From assembly GCA_935421135.1 (NCBI GenBank), contig OW285188.1, positions 12,129,233 through 12,193,232 on the forward strand: DNA of 64,000 nt. The letters run 5' to 3'. Positions 26,519 through 40,400 of the stretch are shown piece after piece. The notes beneath the pieces are model-generated. The model ran no database searches. It worked only from the letters and a program-made list of their open reading frames with translations, and was not told the origin of the DNA. The position numbers and the translations under genes are program-made. Source of the DNA: Bugulina stolonifera. Taxonomy: Eukaryota > Bryozoa > Gymnolaemata > Cheilostomatida > Bugulidae. Positions within the stretch are counted from its first letter, which is position 1, and each line of letters begins with the position of its first letter.

Positions 26519-27980
26519 CTGGATGACGTGTGTAGGCCTACTCCTCCATAATACAAATAACCAACCATTAACTTTTTGATGAACCTTTTAAATATTATAT
26601 CAAGATTCACTCAAACATGACAACATTACATAATAATCATGATGAATCATAATGATATTTATTTGATTATCATCTGATATTTGATCTTATTCTAAATCTA
26701 ATACTATAACTATACTTTTTATTTTTAATTTCATTACATGGGGTACACCATCCATTGCTTATAGGCATATAAGCTAACTATTACTTCATTATAAATATTA
26801 TTAATATCTAGGTCTATTTATAATTATGATTATGAATGATATTGATTACGGTTACGCTGAAAAAAATGAAAAACAAATAAATAAAAATAAAAATTCAGCA
26901 TTTAATTTTATTTTTTTAACACTTAATAAATAAAACAGATTAACGGACTGGAGAAGTAAGTACTAGCCAACCTTTTTGTAAAGTGTGTGAATATGGTATT
27001 CGGCGCCAGCAGACACAAATACAAGCAGGGGTGAAGAATTAAAAATATTAGGGAATAACTTGCAAAATTTGCAGGTTATGGAGAAAAAATCTGGCAAAAG
27101 GTCTCGCGTACACGTACTTTACGGGACCTTCCTTCGCGGGTTTTGGCCTTGGCTTTCGATATACCATGTTCCTACAAGCATATCGGAGTCGACTTTGACA
27201 GCAGCCGTTAAAATTACTGTACAGACTGTAGGATCTTGAACTTCCGTTTGGTAAAAACCAATATTTTCATTTTGGAAAAATACAAGCAAAATGATACTCA
27301 ACCAAAGTTAATAGAAACTTTGACTCAACCATAAGGTTTAGTATTCCTACGATACTCTATGGTCTATGTACTTAACACGCACAAATTCACACATGGATTT
27401 TGTTATTGCAGTTATGTATAATTTTGATTGGAGATCGTGAGAGAGTGCTTCTCAAATATATTAGATCATAGATGAGCATTTTGACCGAAAATCTTTATTC
27501 TTCTATTCTTTCTATTACTATTAAGACCAGTGTTTTTCAATTCTTTCTGGCTAAAACAGTGCAACCCCGTTCCCAGTCAATGGGACTCTCACGGTCATTG
27601 GGGTCGAACAGCAATAAACATTTTAATAGTTTTCTGCCAAGAAGAATAACTATAAGAGATATGAGGATTGGACCCAACCAAAGAGTTTATGCTGAGCGGT
27701 CTGCAACCGCAACCTTATCGCAGTCAGGCTAGATAATCCTGTCAAGTTATCACTGACAAAGAATTATCTACACTAAAGCACAGTGTGAATAGGCTACTGT
27801 CCATCAACTGGCCAACCCATGTAGGCTACCACACCCCTTCCTCCCTCTAAGGTGGTCTAGTGTGATAATAATTTCGACAGGCAAATTCGATAGGCATGAA
27901 ACTTAGAGATGTACCAGGTGAGGTTTTGCCCCACAGCTGATAAACTGAAAGTGAATACAAGAATTCTTGACAAACTGAAA
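26519..27980. other. AT-rich intergenic stretch, nothing recognised
   Basis: Very AT-rich DNA around 26580-26940, then mixed sequence with two short open frames (27119-27301 minus, 27472-27732 plus) without recognisable motifs. No gene is called. Confidence 0.4.
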
Positions 27981-27984
27981 ACAG

Positions 27985-28300
27985 AGAGTCATACTCAAGA
28001 GCACCTGCTCACTAGAAGTACCAGTGTTCTTAGAAGTACCACAAGGCTCGGTGTTGGGTCCTACACAACACTATTTTCGGTGTATAATTTAATAGTTTTA
28101 GTGATTTAACTGCTGCTGTCAACTGTAAAGCAAGCCTCTATATTGATGGCACCTTAGTCTACCTAACGGTGAACAATGCCGCAGGTGCAGAGCAGTTCCA
28201 GGCAAACACAAATGCTCTACATAAATGGTCAACTGATTGGAGGATAGCATAAAGTGCCATGTCATATCATTAATACTGCTCAAAAACAGCAGTAACCTAT
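27985..28300 (+). pseudogene. Decayed non-LTR retrotransposon reverse transcriptase
   Basis: Translation around 28029-28060 gives VPQGSVLGP, a hallmark of the palm of jockey/CR1/RTE-type reverse transcriptases. After a frame change, 28090-28247 reads SDLTAAVNCKASLYIDGTLV and then a stretch ending NALHKWSTDWRIA. This corresponds to the family's DL...LFADDTVVY...L..W...W segment, with KCHVIS in a further frame at 28250-28270. The catalytic pair FADD reads YIDG, so the second metal-binding Asp is lost; with the frame changes and stops this is a dead fragment. No flanking ends seen. Confidence 0.65.
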
Positions 28301-29731
28301 AAAATCTAAATTGCTGTCTAAACACGCTGTACCGCTGAGGTGCTCTCTTATCAAAATTCAAGAGCACACCATTTGTTCAAAGGTATTCAAAGGTGATGGA
28401 ATGTTTGTGGTGCGATGCCTAAATCAGTGATCACCAATGTCTCATTTTCCCAGTTCATGTTGTAATTTTTGAATGCGGGTAGCACCCAGGCCGACGCACC
28501 ATATGTACTGAGATACAGTAAAATAAAGCCTAAGGTCGACCTGACCCAATGCCAGATTGGCAACAGAGACCTAGGATTTAACCTATACAACAGACCAACA
28601 AGTCCTACATGCTCCTATTAGCAAATATAATGAATAGCCATGTGATGTTATTGCATGCATAGGTCTGACCTCTGCTTCCCAATTCGAGCTTGTAAAATGT
28701 TATGTCTGGGCACTCAGTTCCTCCATGGAACTAGGCTGGAAGACTCCAAAGTAGTCTTCTTATAAGTAAAGAGATAAAAGTAGCTGTTTGGTAATCCAAA
28801 CTAAAACTGACTAGTACAGAAAAATCACTTCATTGGGAGGTCTGACTGTAACCTTTAAGAGCTGAATTATTGGGTAGTGTATAAGCTTCAATGCTAACTC
28901 AAACTAACTCAAACTAAAAGATGGATAATATGATTGGCAGTTCAAACTAGATTGCAAAATATTCCAGTCTGCAGGCTGGGCTTAAAAACCCTGGTTTGCA
29001 ATGATATTGATGCTGGACTAAGTCATCATATTTGGAAATGTTGGTTGCGAAAGAGGAGAGTTGAGAGGGAAGACAATTCCTGTGCTCTAAAAAAAATCAA
29101 TTAAGTTAGTTTTTAGTTTCCTTTTCATTTAGCAACCTGGTAACCTACTGGTGGAACACAAGACACATTCTGAAAGTGTTACTTTAGAATTCTATTGTGA
29201 GCAAAAATATCTCTTGAATGTGGTTAAGGAGATAGATTTTGATGATAGAGCTTAATTTCTTCCACCTCTAAACCCAAGGGTGACTCTGATTGTGACACAT
29301 CAGAATGTTGTATGACATGGTTTGATTCTTACACTAATTCCAAGCTAGGTTAGGGATCTATGAATTTTCTATACTCAACAGCTGGTTTTATGGCAGCAAG
29401 ATGATAAGTTAGGCTACACCTGCATCAATGTCGTTTCAGGTTATAATTCATTTACTACGGTTTGATTTAACACCTATGCTACATCAGAATGAAAAAATGG
29501 CACCATCTATCACATCAACATGCCATTCATATGAATCATAAGTCTTCTAATCCTTTAACTTTCTGTCTGTTCTAGAACTAAAGTTTGACATTCTTGTACA
29601 TTTAAGTTGTTCTCTAAACAGAACTGAAGTAATTGCTCAGATGATTTCAATTTATTTAGTACAATACAATATTACTCATTGAATGTTGTTGATTAATCTT
29701 CTCCATTAAGTTTTTTGATATGTTGTAAAGG
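28301..29731. other. Intergenic stretch 3' of EndoU, nothing recognised
   Basis: No coding or structural feature apart from the probable EndoU poly(A) hexamer at 29651-29656 (minus strand). Part of it may be further remains of the retroelement at 27985-28300, but I cannot align it by eye. Confidence 0.35.
29651..29656 (-). terminator. Poly(A) signal of EndoU gene
   Basis: AATAAA on the minus strand, 76 bases past the stop codon. Confidence 0.55.
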
Positions 29732-31111
29732 TTATATTTTTGGATATGCAGTTCCGATTGCTCCATTGTAACTAGAGTATGTCTGGATCACCAGTGTGCG
29801 TCGATTCATTGTAAACTGACAATCACTATCCTTTCTGGTAAGAAAGCAGATGGTATAAACTGCCATCTCAAACTCTGGACTGGTGCCAATAAACATGCTG
29901 TTTCCAAACTTGTTATAGTTTCCCCACCTGAACTTGACTTCATATAGGTTATTCTACAAATTGATGAAAAGAACATTCAGTAATGAATAAACAGCATGTC
30001 AAGTCTTTTGCTGAGACGTCTAGAAATTTTGGAACCAAGTGTTAAATTATTTTTTGCAAAGATTATCAGGAATTATTCGACTTATAAAATCTTTGCTAAT
30101 CATATCTAACAAGTATGCTTACAGTTTCTTACCTCTGTTTCTATGTCTAAGTATCCCTGGTAGTTTACTGTTCTGGCAGACTCCAGTCTATAGGCTGATA
30201 TCCAGTTATGGAGCCCAGACAATTTCATGTCATCACTATCCAATTCACCACCAAAAACATGTTCAAATCCTGATGATCCGGTAACCCCTTTAGCCCTCGA
30301 ATATTCCATAAACCATATTCTATGCAGTTCACTGGACAGCTGTAAGCTTGAAGAAACATATCCTAAAATGTTTGTAAAGTAATTTTTTACAATATGATCA
30401 ACTAAGCTGTATAAGTTACAAGTTTGAATGTACTATGTACACAGGCAGCTTACATTTGGTGACTCCTGATACATATATTATAATTACATTATATTATATT
30501 ATAGCTACATTATATTATATTATGATTATATTATATTATATTATATTATAATATATTATGATTATATTATTTACCTTTAGTTGTTAGAAATCTTCTGGTT
30601 TCCTGCCAGACGTTGGTTCCCATTATTGAGTTGATGAATGTGTCTTGTTCTGCTTTCTCAGTGCTACTGGACTTGTCATGAACGTGCGTTAGGGGATCGT
30701 AATTATCTAGCAAGGCCATAAACTTTTTGTATGTTGATTTCTTGCTGAGGTTGGGTACCGAAGAAAACAATCTACAATAAAATTCAGAGCGGTAGATATT
30801 GCATCAATCTTGCATTTGATAATTGCATGTATATTTAGATATTATAAATATGCAATGCAATGTACATGTATAATACAGTTTCATTGTCTTCTGATAGTTT
30901 TAACTGAAAATCAAACTCACCTTGAAGGTGCCTTGTCAGTGTTGCTATATCCAGATGCCTTCCCTTGAAGGTTCAAAACTATGTCTCTGCCAATAGTGTA
31001 TCTATTCACATCTACATCCCATATAGTTTGCATTATCTGACTCAGCTCACTCTGTGATACAGCTGAGTTTGCCCCAGTGCAACAAACCAAGAGCAGTAAT
31101 AAAAGCATCAT
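29732..31111 (-). CDS. ENDOU: EndoU family poly(U)-specific endoribonuclease
   Basis: Mn-dependent RNase that cuts RNA at uridylates, leaving 2',3'-cyclic phosphates (frog XendoU/human ENDOU family). Four exons: 31111-30921, 30771-30575, 30362-30133, 29953-29732; 840 nt, 279 residues. The N-terminus MMLLLLLLVCC is a signal peptide, so the product is probably secreted or lumenal. The catalytic region is intact: GFEHVFGGE with His164, GLHNWIS with His181, and NYNKFGNSMFIG with Lys221. Their spacing matches the His/His/Lys triad of XendoU. SPEFEMAVYTICF is also typical of the C-terminal half. The choice between the two adjacent ATGs at 31109-31111 and 31106-31108 does not matter. Poly(A) hexamer at 29651-29656. 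It is divergent to the DHX9 gene, with 380 bases between start codons. Confidence 0.94.
30476..30572. repeat. AT-rich simple repeat in EndoU intron
   Basis: Irregular ATATT/TTATA iterations with occasional GATT, immediately adjoining the donor of the exon at 30575-30771. Confidence 0.8.
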
Positions 31112-31491
31112 TGTGCTCTAGGCTATTTCCAACTACTGATGACTGTATAATGTGTACACGCATGTATATTAACAGAAGTTTTACCTTATCAGGCGCTACG
31201 AATGTAGATAGCATTTAGTTGTCCAACATTGGTATAAAATAGTTATTAGATGACTACTGTATCATTAGTGGGTGATATTATTCATGACTATTACTAACAT
31301 GACTAGGACAAACATGAGTAATGAATTGGTTAGCGTAGATTAAAATGTGTAGGATTAGCAAGGGATTATCAGACAACCTAAACTATCTTCCTAATAATTA
31401 CCTCAGTTTATGTGTAGGATGCTTTTCTATGAATGTCACATGTGCTAATCATTTTGTAGAATAGAGGATAAGGCTTACATAAGTCAAAGTC
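31112..31491. promoter_or_regulatory. Shared 5' region between EndoU (-) and DHX9 (+)
   Basis: Only 380 bases separate the two divergent start codons, so both promoters and 5' UTRs must lie here unless non-coding first exons exist further away. A plus-strand TATAAAA at 31233-31239 is the only core-promoter-like motif I see; it could serve DHX9. Confidence 0.5.
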
Positions 31492-34400
31492 ATGGGGGAT
31501 GCGATTAAATCTCATCTCTACGCATGGCTTGGCAAGCGAAAACTGACCCCTGTGTACGAAATTGAACCAGCTGGTTCCAAACAGCGACTTAGATTCATGT
31601 GCAAGGTAACTCAATTTCTATGTGCAGCCAAATGGGCCATAGAATGTCTGGTTTATTAATATGGTTCAAGAGTATATAATATGATGCTCTCTGCTGTTGT
31701 GATTTTTACTAATTGTTTCTAAAACTTATAGCTGTCAGTTGACGGGTATCCCTACGTTGGAATGGGTAACTCGACCAATAAAAAGGATTCCCAAGCTAAT
31801 GCGGCTAGAGACTTCTGCCAGTATTTAGTACGCCAAGGGGACATGAAGGCAGAAGATATCCCAGCAATGGGCCAAACCCAGGTACGTACCTTGAAGCCTA
31901 TTTCAATTTATCATTGAATGTTTTCATTTTTTTGTATAAATTCCGTCATTTACCATCGGGTTACTGCACTGCGAAACTCTGTATAGAGACACGTAACTTG
32001 TGTACCACCAGAGCATCAAAATATCATATCAAGTCATGTGATCATGTAGGCTACAATATGTAGTTAGTTTCCTTGTTTTGTTCTCAATGGTGATGATATT
32101 TGTATATAACTTTTCTGCTTGTCATTCCAGACAATGATAGAGAATAACTCTATGCCTGTCTCTCTTCCACCTGGAACTTCCCTTGGTTTAGGAGCCTCAA
32201 CCTCACTACCATCTGGTATTGTCCCGCCACATGTAATGTTAGGTCGCGATGCCAGTGGGTCTCAAGATGCTCCGTCTGGCAAGGCGCCAATGAAAGAGTA
32301 TATGGACAGAGTCACGGATAAGAGGAAGTGGGAAGATGTAGGTCAAGTTATATTTAGTGTACATCATATGTATTGCAAACAGGTGTATATGAATTACACT
32401 CTGATATGTACATATAGATGACTTTTATATATTGGTGAATTTTTTTCAATTTTATCAAAAACTCTTGAACGAAGTCATGAATAGTTTAAAGTACAAGTAA
32501 GAAAGTTACTGTATGTAACTCTTCGATGTTGTCTTTGTTGTCTTCGTTGTACAATGAGCTATCCTGGTTTGGTGAATCTTGCTCCACATTGCATTGGATT
32601 GAATGAGGACTACTACTCTATTATATAATTGTGTTTATTTGTTGGATAGGCTGAAGATGCTGACATGAATGCTGACATACATGGTGGCTGGACTGTAGAG
32701 AATGCTAAGGGAAGACTCCACCAGTATATTCAGACATTCAGAATTCGAACTGACTACCAGTACAAGATGATTGGTCCAGAGCATAACAGGTATCACCATT
32801 TCCACCTGTTGTCACTTGGTTGTTGATCCTGGATTAAAAATTGATCACTCTTTGGTTGTTTTGTTAATAATTCTATTTGTTTTGACTCTAAATCCAATGC
32901 CATTCTGCAGAATGAGTTATGGTTTACTCATCGAATTAGTTGGGTAGTCTATTTTTTGTGATATATTTTGATGTAAACTCATATTATGTGGACTTATTTC
33001 AAGCATTTTTGTTATGTAAATAGGCGGGGGAATTTGTGATTTGAACACAATATCACCTGCCGTTGTCAACCTATGAATATAACACATTAATGCAGTTAGT
33101 TAAGTGTGTGATATTCCCATCAGTTGAGTCAGTCAGTTGAGTCAGTCAGTCAGTCAGTGAGGAGTGAAGGGTTGCTGTCATATTACAATATATTAAGGGA
33201 GGATATTGCTGTTGGAATGTATACCACTCCTTTTAACTTATACGGTGGTTTCCACCTCATTTTTTTCTGTTATTTATGCTGATACAACATGAGGTTTGAA
33301 GTGAATTGTTCACTTTAATCCTCATGGTTCCATTGTAAGCAACAGCAATATACTCCCATAATCCTCGAGTCACCATGAGCTCAATGTGAATGTTCAGCAA
33401 CATACTTACCTCACATTGACCTCTTCTGTGTTAAAACAGAGAATGAAACAGCAACTCTTCACTCCTTGACTGTAACCTGCTGTAGTCGACCTCAACATGA
33501 GCAGGTGAGTTGTAGGTGCCGCCATATAGAATAAAATCTATAGATTGTAGGAGTGATACAGTATTTTACTGTATTTTTGTTTGTTTTGGTATGGATGAAC
33601 TCCATGCTTTTCCATGTCAATTTAAGGTTGGTTTAACTGATGTCTAAGTGTATTGCGCTATATTGGTACATATTAACAAAACCTGTAGTTGGTAGTATAA
33701 CTCTATGTAATAGGCAATAGTACAGTAGGGCAAATAACAAATAGTGTCTAGTCTCCAGCCTAGTAGCCCTAGATTGATTCACATTGAACTTGCTGATGCT
33801 ATTTGGAGCGGGAGAGGGTACATCTATCTGCTGCTTCACAGGCACTATGCTACACATCCATCATGTAGAGGGCTTCCCCAGCACCAGGTCTGCCAATTAG
33901 TTGTTGATTGAACTTTATTGTGAAAGTCTAGCCATGCTTTGACCGCCATAATCAAAACTATTATAATATCTTGTAGGAGCTTCATGGCAGCCATGACTTT
34001 CTTTGACAAGAAACTTAACAGAAGTAAGTTTGTTCTAGCAAAGTACAGCCAAACGGTTGTATGTCTGTTACAGCAAGCACACGCAATGAGTAGTCACTGT
34101 CTTCATTGTTGCAACAACTCCAACTCGCTGTCACAGCTAATGAAAATTAAATTATTAGTGTAATAATTGTGCTAGGAGTTGTCTTTTCAGGTTCTGTTAA
34201 TTTTTCTTTTCTGACCATTGTTTGGTAACACTTATTATAATATGGGACTGTTAGGACTATATAGTATAGTACATGTACTGATACTGACACTGTTTAGTAC
34301 ATTTGCTGATACTGGCACTGTTTAGTACATGTACTGTTACTGACACTATTATAGTAGGCTGTATGTAGTTATACTAATACTGACTCAATGATTATATGTT

Positions 34401-37400
34401 TATGATTATGTTTATATATGATTATAGTTTAAGAGAAAGCACCACTCATATCATATTACAGATGTCTCTGCCAATGAGTCTGGCTCTAACAAACTTCAGG
34501 CGTCTAAGAATTGTGCTCTCTCATTGGTAAGACAGCTGTACCATTTGAAGGTTATTGAAGCATTCACAGGACAGAAGAAAAAGAAAACTGGTGACCAGGT
34601 CGGATATACGTACATGTTGACGAAAACTTTAATGCATAGAGAAATGACCCTTTTTGTCGGGATTTACCACACTTAGTTTTGCATAAAATATAACATTTTA
34701 GTTCATAATGGTAATAGTTAATATAGTTTGCAAGACTAGGCCATATATAGTGCATGTGCCTGTCAGTAGTAGATGGTAATGGTACATGCTAAATACTTAA
34801 TAGATGGAAATGATCATCTGTTATTATTTAATATTTATTTTAGGTTCCGACTTATAACATTGGAATAGATCCAGACATGGCTTCCCAGATAACTAGCTAC
34901 TTGCAAGCCAATAACATTACTCCCATGACGCCAGTAAGGAGGGTTTATTGTAACATGTTACTGCCTTACTACTACATGAACAGATTACTGGTAGTTCGCT
35001 ACTATGCAACTTGGGACTTTACTTCTGAGCTCTGTTCTGAATCAAGCATTGGCAATTACATTATAAATATTACATGGATGGTATATTTCCTTATTGTTTA
35101 TAATTCGTTATAATTCATCAATGTGTTATCGTACTTGTATACATATAAATCTTCTAATCTAACCTGTAATATATTTTTATCTTCAGTTTTGCATTATTCA
35201 TTTGTAATGATAATTTATCCGTTCCACTGTTAGAATGCAGATGGGACAGCCAGTTCCCTGTTGATACCCCCAGAGAAAGGTATTAAATCTGAAGAAGTAA
35301 AGACTAATAGATTTGGTACAGTGTCATGGGCACCTCCTCAACCAAACTGGAACCCTTGGTCTTCCTGTAACATAGATGATGGACCTCTTGCTCTGGTATG
35401 TTGGAAAAGATTGTATTCTAATACAATAAAACACATACGATAATATATTACAATTGTTTCTAATGTGAGCATTTAAAGAGTTGAGTTTTTAACTTTTAGT
35501 TTATGCCAAGCAAGATGGCAGCTATTGAACTTTTATCTCCAAATTTTATTTTATATGGTGGAGATGGACTAAGAAGAAGAAGCCCATATTTATGTACTAT
35601 ATATAAAAATATTGCATATGTTTGATTGGGTTTGGGTCGGAGATTTGAGAACACAATGATATGAAACAGGGGAGAACACTACAACTTGCCTTCTACAGAG
35701 CAGATGTGACAATATAAAGTCAATAAATAACTTGATAATGAAGACTATCATTATCTGCATGTATAATAGTTACTTGCGTGTGTGTAAAATAGTACATGCT
35801 GTAACTTACCTTTTTTGTAGAGCTCCATTGAACAAATCAGTGTAGACTTGAAAAATGATTTTGACTACAAGCTGGATACAGAAGACTGGAAGAAGGTATG
35901 TTAGCCTTACTTACAATAATTTATGGTGCAGTCTATAGTTAGCTTAGATATAATCCAGTCTATAGACTGTCTTATTGTCAGCTTACTTACAATATAATAC
36001 AGTCTATAGACTGTCCTGTCATTTCTACTATGTGTTAATGTATATTTCATTTTTATCCTTTCTAGTGGAATACTCTTCTACCTGTTTTCCGTTATACACT
36101 CTAGCTCACAAACCTATCTAACAGCTCGTCAAAATGATTGGAATAATTAATACGAGCAAGTATCTTGCCCACCTATTATAACTTTAGTTAGCAGTGTGAC
36201 AGGATCATCTATCCTGCCTGTAATTACACTGTATAGTACCTTGTTATGTAGATGTTTGAGCAGAGGCAGGAGCTCCCCGTGTTCTCGTTTAGAGAGGAGT
36301 TATGTCGTACTATAGCATCTAACCGTGTTACTGTGGTACGCGGTGCTACAGGATGTGGTAAGACCACCCAGATTCCACAGTTTATTCTAGATCAGTACAT
36401 CCAGACAGGAGCAGGTGCCCAGTGTGGTATCATTGTCACTCAGGTAAGTAAAGGTGGGAAGGGGCACCTGTTGTAAACTATAGTATCTATTCAAGGGTCT
36501 TTATGAAATTCAGTAGAACTGTATCATCCTCGAAATCACTTTAGTTCATAGTGATAAGAGAGGGCAGTTGTGATCAAATTGTATTCATGTACACGTATGT
36601 TAATGTACATGTATATGGCTATGTTATACACCAATCTCCTGTAATCGACTGCTTACAGTTTTACTGTTAAGTGAAAATGTTAAGTAGTTTTCTGATATCA
36701 TTTTTTGTTTAGCCAAGGCGAATAAGTGCGATCTCCATAGCTGAGAGAGTAGCGGAGGAGAGATGTGAGCCTCTCGGTATTAGCTGTGGATACAGCGTTA
36801 GATTTGAGTCTATATTTCCAAGACCTTATGGAGGAATCATGTACTGCACTGTGGGTGAGTGTCCATATAACAATCACAATAGTTAGTTACAGCTAGGTGT
36901 AGTACTGCGTGGTAACGCACACCTTTGATAATAATATAATATCTGTGGTGTCAAACACGATTCTTTAACGAGCAGAGCTAATCGAGGGGCTATCACGGCT
37001 CTTAGAGCTGGATATTGTTATAGTCCTATATAGCATGGAGGGAAAACCTTCTTCAGGACGGAAACCTCCAGGTCATTGGCGGGACTCGAACCCACATCCT
37101 TGCAGATATCATGCGTCATAGCTGCAAGACCAGAGTGACTAGCACGAGACCACTCAGCCCACCAACACCTATTTTTCAGTAGTATGGACAAGTAGTGTTG
37201 TAGGTCACGCTGCACACCATTTTAAGGTTTTGAAGAGTTAAGACTGGCTTGCTATCTTGAAATATAACTCGCTGTATGCAGGAGTCACTAGACACTAGCA
37301 GGCCGTCATCTATTGTTGTTATAATTACTCCATGTATCCCATGCCTGTCACAGGAACTCTGCTGAGGAAATTAGATAATGGGATGAGAGGTGTGTCTCAC

Positions 37401-40400
37401 ATATTCTGTGATGAGATACATGAGAGAGATTTAAATGTGAGTCAACTTCTCGCTTTTATATTGTTGATAAATATACATTCACATAATCCTTAAATCTGCT
37501 CTGAATGTTCATACGCAAGTGTATAATATTCTGTACATGTATGTGAGCATCTGCTCAATGTGCAAACTGCTTGGGGTTTCAGATTTCGGTGTTATTAGTT
37601 TGTAGCTTAGAGTGTGCCCTAGCAATGCTACATCTATGAATAAAGCAATATACCTACATGTTTGTTACAGACAGATTTTATGATGGTTGTACTGAGAGAC
37701 ATGGTACAGGCATACCCTGACATTAGGGTCGTACTCATGTCCGCTACAGTTGATATCTCCCTATTCAAAGAGTATTTTGGTCAGTGCGAAGTTGTAGAGC
37801 TACATGGCAGGACTTTCCCTGTACAAGGTAATTATAGTTAATCAGATTTGAATCATCGCGCAACAAGAGCAGCCCATGAAGCTAATGGCGACTCTCGGGT
37901 TGAAGACTCAAGCTAATTTCAATTGGATGACTGGAGCATCTTTCACAAATAATAAAATAGCAATCCTGGTCTATATTGTACCTTGCCAATGTACGACTAG
38001 GTACAACGTACAAGACAACTTTTACAGCTGATGTGTTTACAACCACCAATAATAGCTAGATAGTTTTATCAGGTTCTTGATTCATAAGAGGTACTGTTTC
38101 TCAAGTTGGTAATAACACTGTTAAACTTTGATGCTTTTTTGTAAAAATGTACATAGGTTAGCTATAGATTTGTCTTTTTTTGCTCATCATAGATTATTTC
38201 CTGGAAGACACGATCGAGATGCTCAACTTTGTACCTTCCCCCAGCGAGAAGAAGAAGAGGAAGGAGAGAGACGAGACCTTACCAGACGAGGATGCTGAAA
38301 AAGAGGTTTGTTGATGAGTGTATTCCGATAACTTTCCTCTGTGAAGAAATAATGCATGTAATTTTGGTTTCTTGCTGTTGCAGACTAAAAGGCCTTGCAC
38401 GCTTGACAGGCAAAAATCGATCACACACACTTGACAGGGTCATCTCAAAGTCTTTTTATTTGGTTTCTACGCATTTTTCCTAGTAGGATAATAGTAAGTT
38501 TACTCCGTACCAGGAAATACACACATGTTTTCGTGAAAGTCGGGAGTTTGATTTTAGGAGGGAAAACTTGCCATAGCCCATGCTGTTTCCTGTCAGATGT
38601 GCACGGAACTTCACTGTATGTACTGTATAATAAGAATTTGGTTTATAGTTTACTATAGTTTACTTATCCTATCATATTACAGGAGAATTGTCTGCTCAAT
38701 GTATCAACAAAGTATTCCCAGCAAACGAGGAATGCATTGGCTCAGTTGACGGAGAAAGAGTTGTCATTTGAACTGATAGAGGTTCTTATCAAGTATATCC
38801 TCACACTGGACACACCGGGAGCCGTCCTCATCTTTCTCGATGGCTGGAACATCATCTTCAAACTCATGAAACACCTGGAGTCTCACCCAGAGTTTGGTAT
38901 GCCAGATTAATTCTATTCACCTTTGGTGTATCATCTATGGTGATGGCGGTTAGAGGTCATATGATTTGTTAGATTTTGTTATTGTTGTAGGTGAATATTT
39001 TTGACTGAAGGTCTATGTGGTTACATGTATATAATATTATTGATTGCGTGCAATGTATCTATAAGTCAGTAGCCATAACTTAGTATTCTAAGTACACTAT
39101 ATTTTAGTGTACTCTTGTAGATTATTTATCAGACAACACAAGGATTGTTTTCTGTAACATTTTATATAGTGCATATAAATGGAACTTGTAAGTGAGTATA
39201 TATTATATAATATATAATATAATATAATCACAATTATGGTAATTTAGTCAACTGTTTGTACACTGCATATTCTACAGGGTCTGATAAGTTCAGAGTGTTG
39301 CCACTACACAGTCAGATACCGAGAGAGGACCAACACAAGGTGTTTGTAACTCCACCGCCAGGGATCACAAAGATCATTCTAGCCACTAATATTGCCGAGT
39401 CTAGTATTACTATAAATGATGTTGTGTATGTGATAGACAGCTGCAAGTAAGTAGATACTATTCAGTCCCATGTTTGTGATTTTGCTAATTAGATAGAGAG
39501 GTACTCAAAATAAGTTGAGAACACAACTTCTTCGGCACCAAATTTGGTGAAGGACCAAGGCTATCCATGTTTCACCACTTCTATCAAAGCTCCTAGGATT
39601 ACTGTCTTACAAACCATTTAAACATTCTACACTTTGGCTATGTTGGTCAAATGTACAGATATTTGCATCTCTCAGAGTTTTATAGTCCTTGACCCGGTTA
39701 TCCCTTGTAGTTTCCCTCTAGTAAACATACCAATAAGTATAGTATTATATACTGTACTATAATTATAATCTATTACTATGCAGAGTGAAGATGAAGCTGT
39801 TCACGTCTCACAATAACATGACTAACTACGCTACAGTGTGGGCATCCAAGTCTAACTTAGCCCAGCGTAGAGGGAGAGCAGGTAGAGTTAGACACGGATT
39901 CTGCTTTCATATGTGTACCAGGACTAGGTTTGACAGGTAAAGTTATTACTACCCTGTATAATGTATGTGTGTATCCCATATGGTACTAGTGTATTATAGA
40001 GCTGCATATGAACATCTACTACCCAACATCTCAGTTGTCTTGGTAGGCTTATGCTAGGAGACTGTAATATATATTTATCAACTTGTTTTCTCATATTTGT
40101 AACATAACAGTTCACTTCTTTGGTATAATGTACATATCCATGCTTTCCATTTCACAAATTCTTACTTTTGGGTAATGAGATTAGACGGAATTCCCAAATC
40201 GCTGTGTATCAGTACCAGAGAATAGACAGGTTATTTAATAGGTTTCTTTAATACGTGTAAAACAGGTATCGTCAAAAACAGGTGTCGTCAAAAGCAGGTG
40301 TCGTCAACATCTTCCATATTGCTTCTCTACGCTACTAACTTGTGACGTCACAATGTGATTGCTATACTCTACCACCTTATCATTACAGGATGTGATGTCA

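Noticed and set aside
27472..27732. 86-codon open frame on plus strand
   Set aside because: No recognisable motif, no neighbours; treated as chance.
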